NCBI GenBank assembly: GCA_030867875.1
Contig: JAOWCC010000019.1
Span: forward strand, 34,019,976 to 34,083,975
Direction of reading: 5' to 3'
Source: Actinernus sp. WN-2022
Taxonomy: Eukaryota; Cnidaria; Anthozoa; Actiniaria; Actinernidae
DNA length: 64,000 bases
The notes below the pieces were generated by a model. The model was not told the origin of the DNA and did no database searches. It saw only the letters and a list, made by a program, of their open reading frames with translations. The position numbers were made by a program, and so were the translations under genes. Positions 63,158-64,000 of the stretch are shown here, in pieces. Positions within the stretch are counted from its first letter, which is position 1, and each line of letters opens with the position of its first letter.

Positions 63158-63304
63158 TGTAGAATTGTCAGGTTTTTAATGCACACGGGTAAACAGGGAG
63201 TGTCCTTCATACAATCCACTGTGCTATATTTATGTGACACGTTATCAACTGATTCAAAGGAATGCTAACGTAATACAGGATGTTACGTCACATAGGATAC
63301 TACA
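63158..63304 (-). repeat. 5' LTR
   Basis: 147 bp, TGTAG...CTACA ends, near-identical to 59052-59198. Confidence 0.95.
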
Positions 63305-64000
63305 ACGACGATTTGGAGTTTGAGGGAGCTAGAGCGGTGAGTAATATTGCTATTTTACCATGAATTTCGTAAGGTTTAACAAACTTGATTAACTACAGCT
63401 TTCGCAGAGTGTGTGTTACCGGTCAAGTGAAAGGTTTTCAAAGGTACTTTCAAGGTCTAGGTCGATGTACTTCCCACCAATTGAATACCAAAGTGATAAG
63501 TCTCAGCACCCGGGTTTTGGGAAAAAGTTTGATTTTCAACTCCTTGTTCGTATGAAGGAAACTCATGACGAAGCCATTGTTTCACCTCTAAAATGGAATT
63601 GAAGGCTAGATTTACAACACAAATTACAGACAGGCAATCCAAATTGCTTGACATTATACAGAATTATACATGATTTTTATATTAGCCCGACTGATTTTGG
63701 AGAAAACATTCATTTTCGCGCGATCGAGGAGGGAAAAATGTACTCCTGGTGAAGTCTATTTCGCCGATGAACGTCAAATCTTGATTGGCGTCATTGGCCC
63801 TCGTGGATACTGCAAAGTATGGCTTTCTGAGAACAACGCCAATGACAGTGAGGTTAAACATTTTGTGCTCGATAACATCGAATCGCCAGTGCATGCAACA
63901 AATGTTGGAGGTCCTCCACTGCCAGTGACTATTCCACCCCATAGCTATTATATTTGGGATCGTCTGGTAGAGCTGGGAGATGTATGAACCCATCCAAACA
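63305..64000 (+). repeat. Host repeat, copy 2, continuation with DDE transposase remnant
   Basis: Resumes exactly where 59051 stopped (after the second ACGAC). It parallels 51940-52690. A plus-strand frame near 63750-63987 reads GEVYFADERQILIGVIGPRG (first Asp), LSENNANDSEVKHFVLDN and HSYYIWDRL (second Asp). The window ends before the catalytic Glu. The copy retains the first-Asp region that copy 1 has lost. Confidence 0.85.

Larger units (their letters stand above)
59052..63304 (-). mobile_element. Full-length Ty3/gypsy LTR retrotransposon (4.25 kb), frameshifted
   Basis: Two 147-bp LTRs flanked by a 5-bp target duplication. Read on the minus strand: 5' LTR (63304-63158), primer-site region, truncated gag, protease, RT, RNase H, integrase, polypurine tract (59211-59199), 3' LTR (59198-59052). 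RT-RNase H-integrase order is Ty3/gypsy. The LTRs differ at only a few positions, so insertion is young, but gag has a large deletion and pol has at least two frameshifts. It lies in the first exon-like block of host repeat copy 2. Confidence 0.96.

Overview
The window is animal nuclear DNA, AT-rich and crowded with transposons. Introns with GT/AG borders, non-LTR elements ending in (TTA)n tails, DIRS-like, Gmr1-like, Penelope-like and Polinton/Maverick elements together suggest a marine invertebrate, possibly a cnidarian; I cannot name the species. I see no tRNA, rRNA or CRISPR array.

Layout. 1-11.3 kb: three head-to-tail copies of a ~3.7 kb segment; the first two carry the same decayed DIRS-like retrotransposon (RNase H and tyrosine recombinase, minus strand). 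Part of this segment recurs at 17.5-21.5 kb with a CR1/L2-like insertion. 11.3-16.5 kb: a CR1/L2-like fragment abutting an intron-containing FLYWCH/MULE transposase pseudogene, then small foldback repeats. 21.5-25.4 kb: Penelope-like remnant, a PIF/Harbinger-type MITE inside a minisatellite, and a frameshifted non-LTR element. 29.5-33.6 kb: an old Gmr1-like Ty3/gypsy element (integrase before reverse transcriptase) broken by two nested non-LTR insertions.

35,667-51,573: a complete 15.9 kb Polinton with 6-bp target duplications (TATGTT) and long terminal inverted repeats. A second copy of the flanking host repeat at 58.6 kb keeps the empty site and confirms the ends to the base. Replication and integration genes (protein-primed PolB, chromodomain integrase) and virion genes (PLA2-like protein, cysteine protease, two small virion-type proteins, double-jelly-roll major capsid, penton-like minor capsid) run leftward. 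The packaging ATPase, a collagen-repeat fibre-like protein, a protein sharing its head motif, and a two-helix membrane protein run rightward. A VLTF3-like late transcription factor sits at the right end, facing left. A short motif of the form TAAT-N3-ATAGTATA lies directly at several start codons; with the VLTF3-like factor it looks like a virus-style promoter system. The integrase frame has no ATG and lies -1 to the PLA2 gene at an in-frame A AAA AAC heptamer. The protease frame also lacks an ATG.

51.6-59 kb: duplicated host or transposon sequence with exon-like pieces and a DDE transposase remnant, and a possible host gene (56.0-57.6 kb). 59,052-63,304: a full-length but frameshifted Ty3/gypsy LTR retrotransposon (147-bp LTRs, 5-bp target duplication) inserted in the second copy of that repeat, which then continues to the window end.
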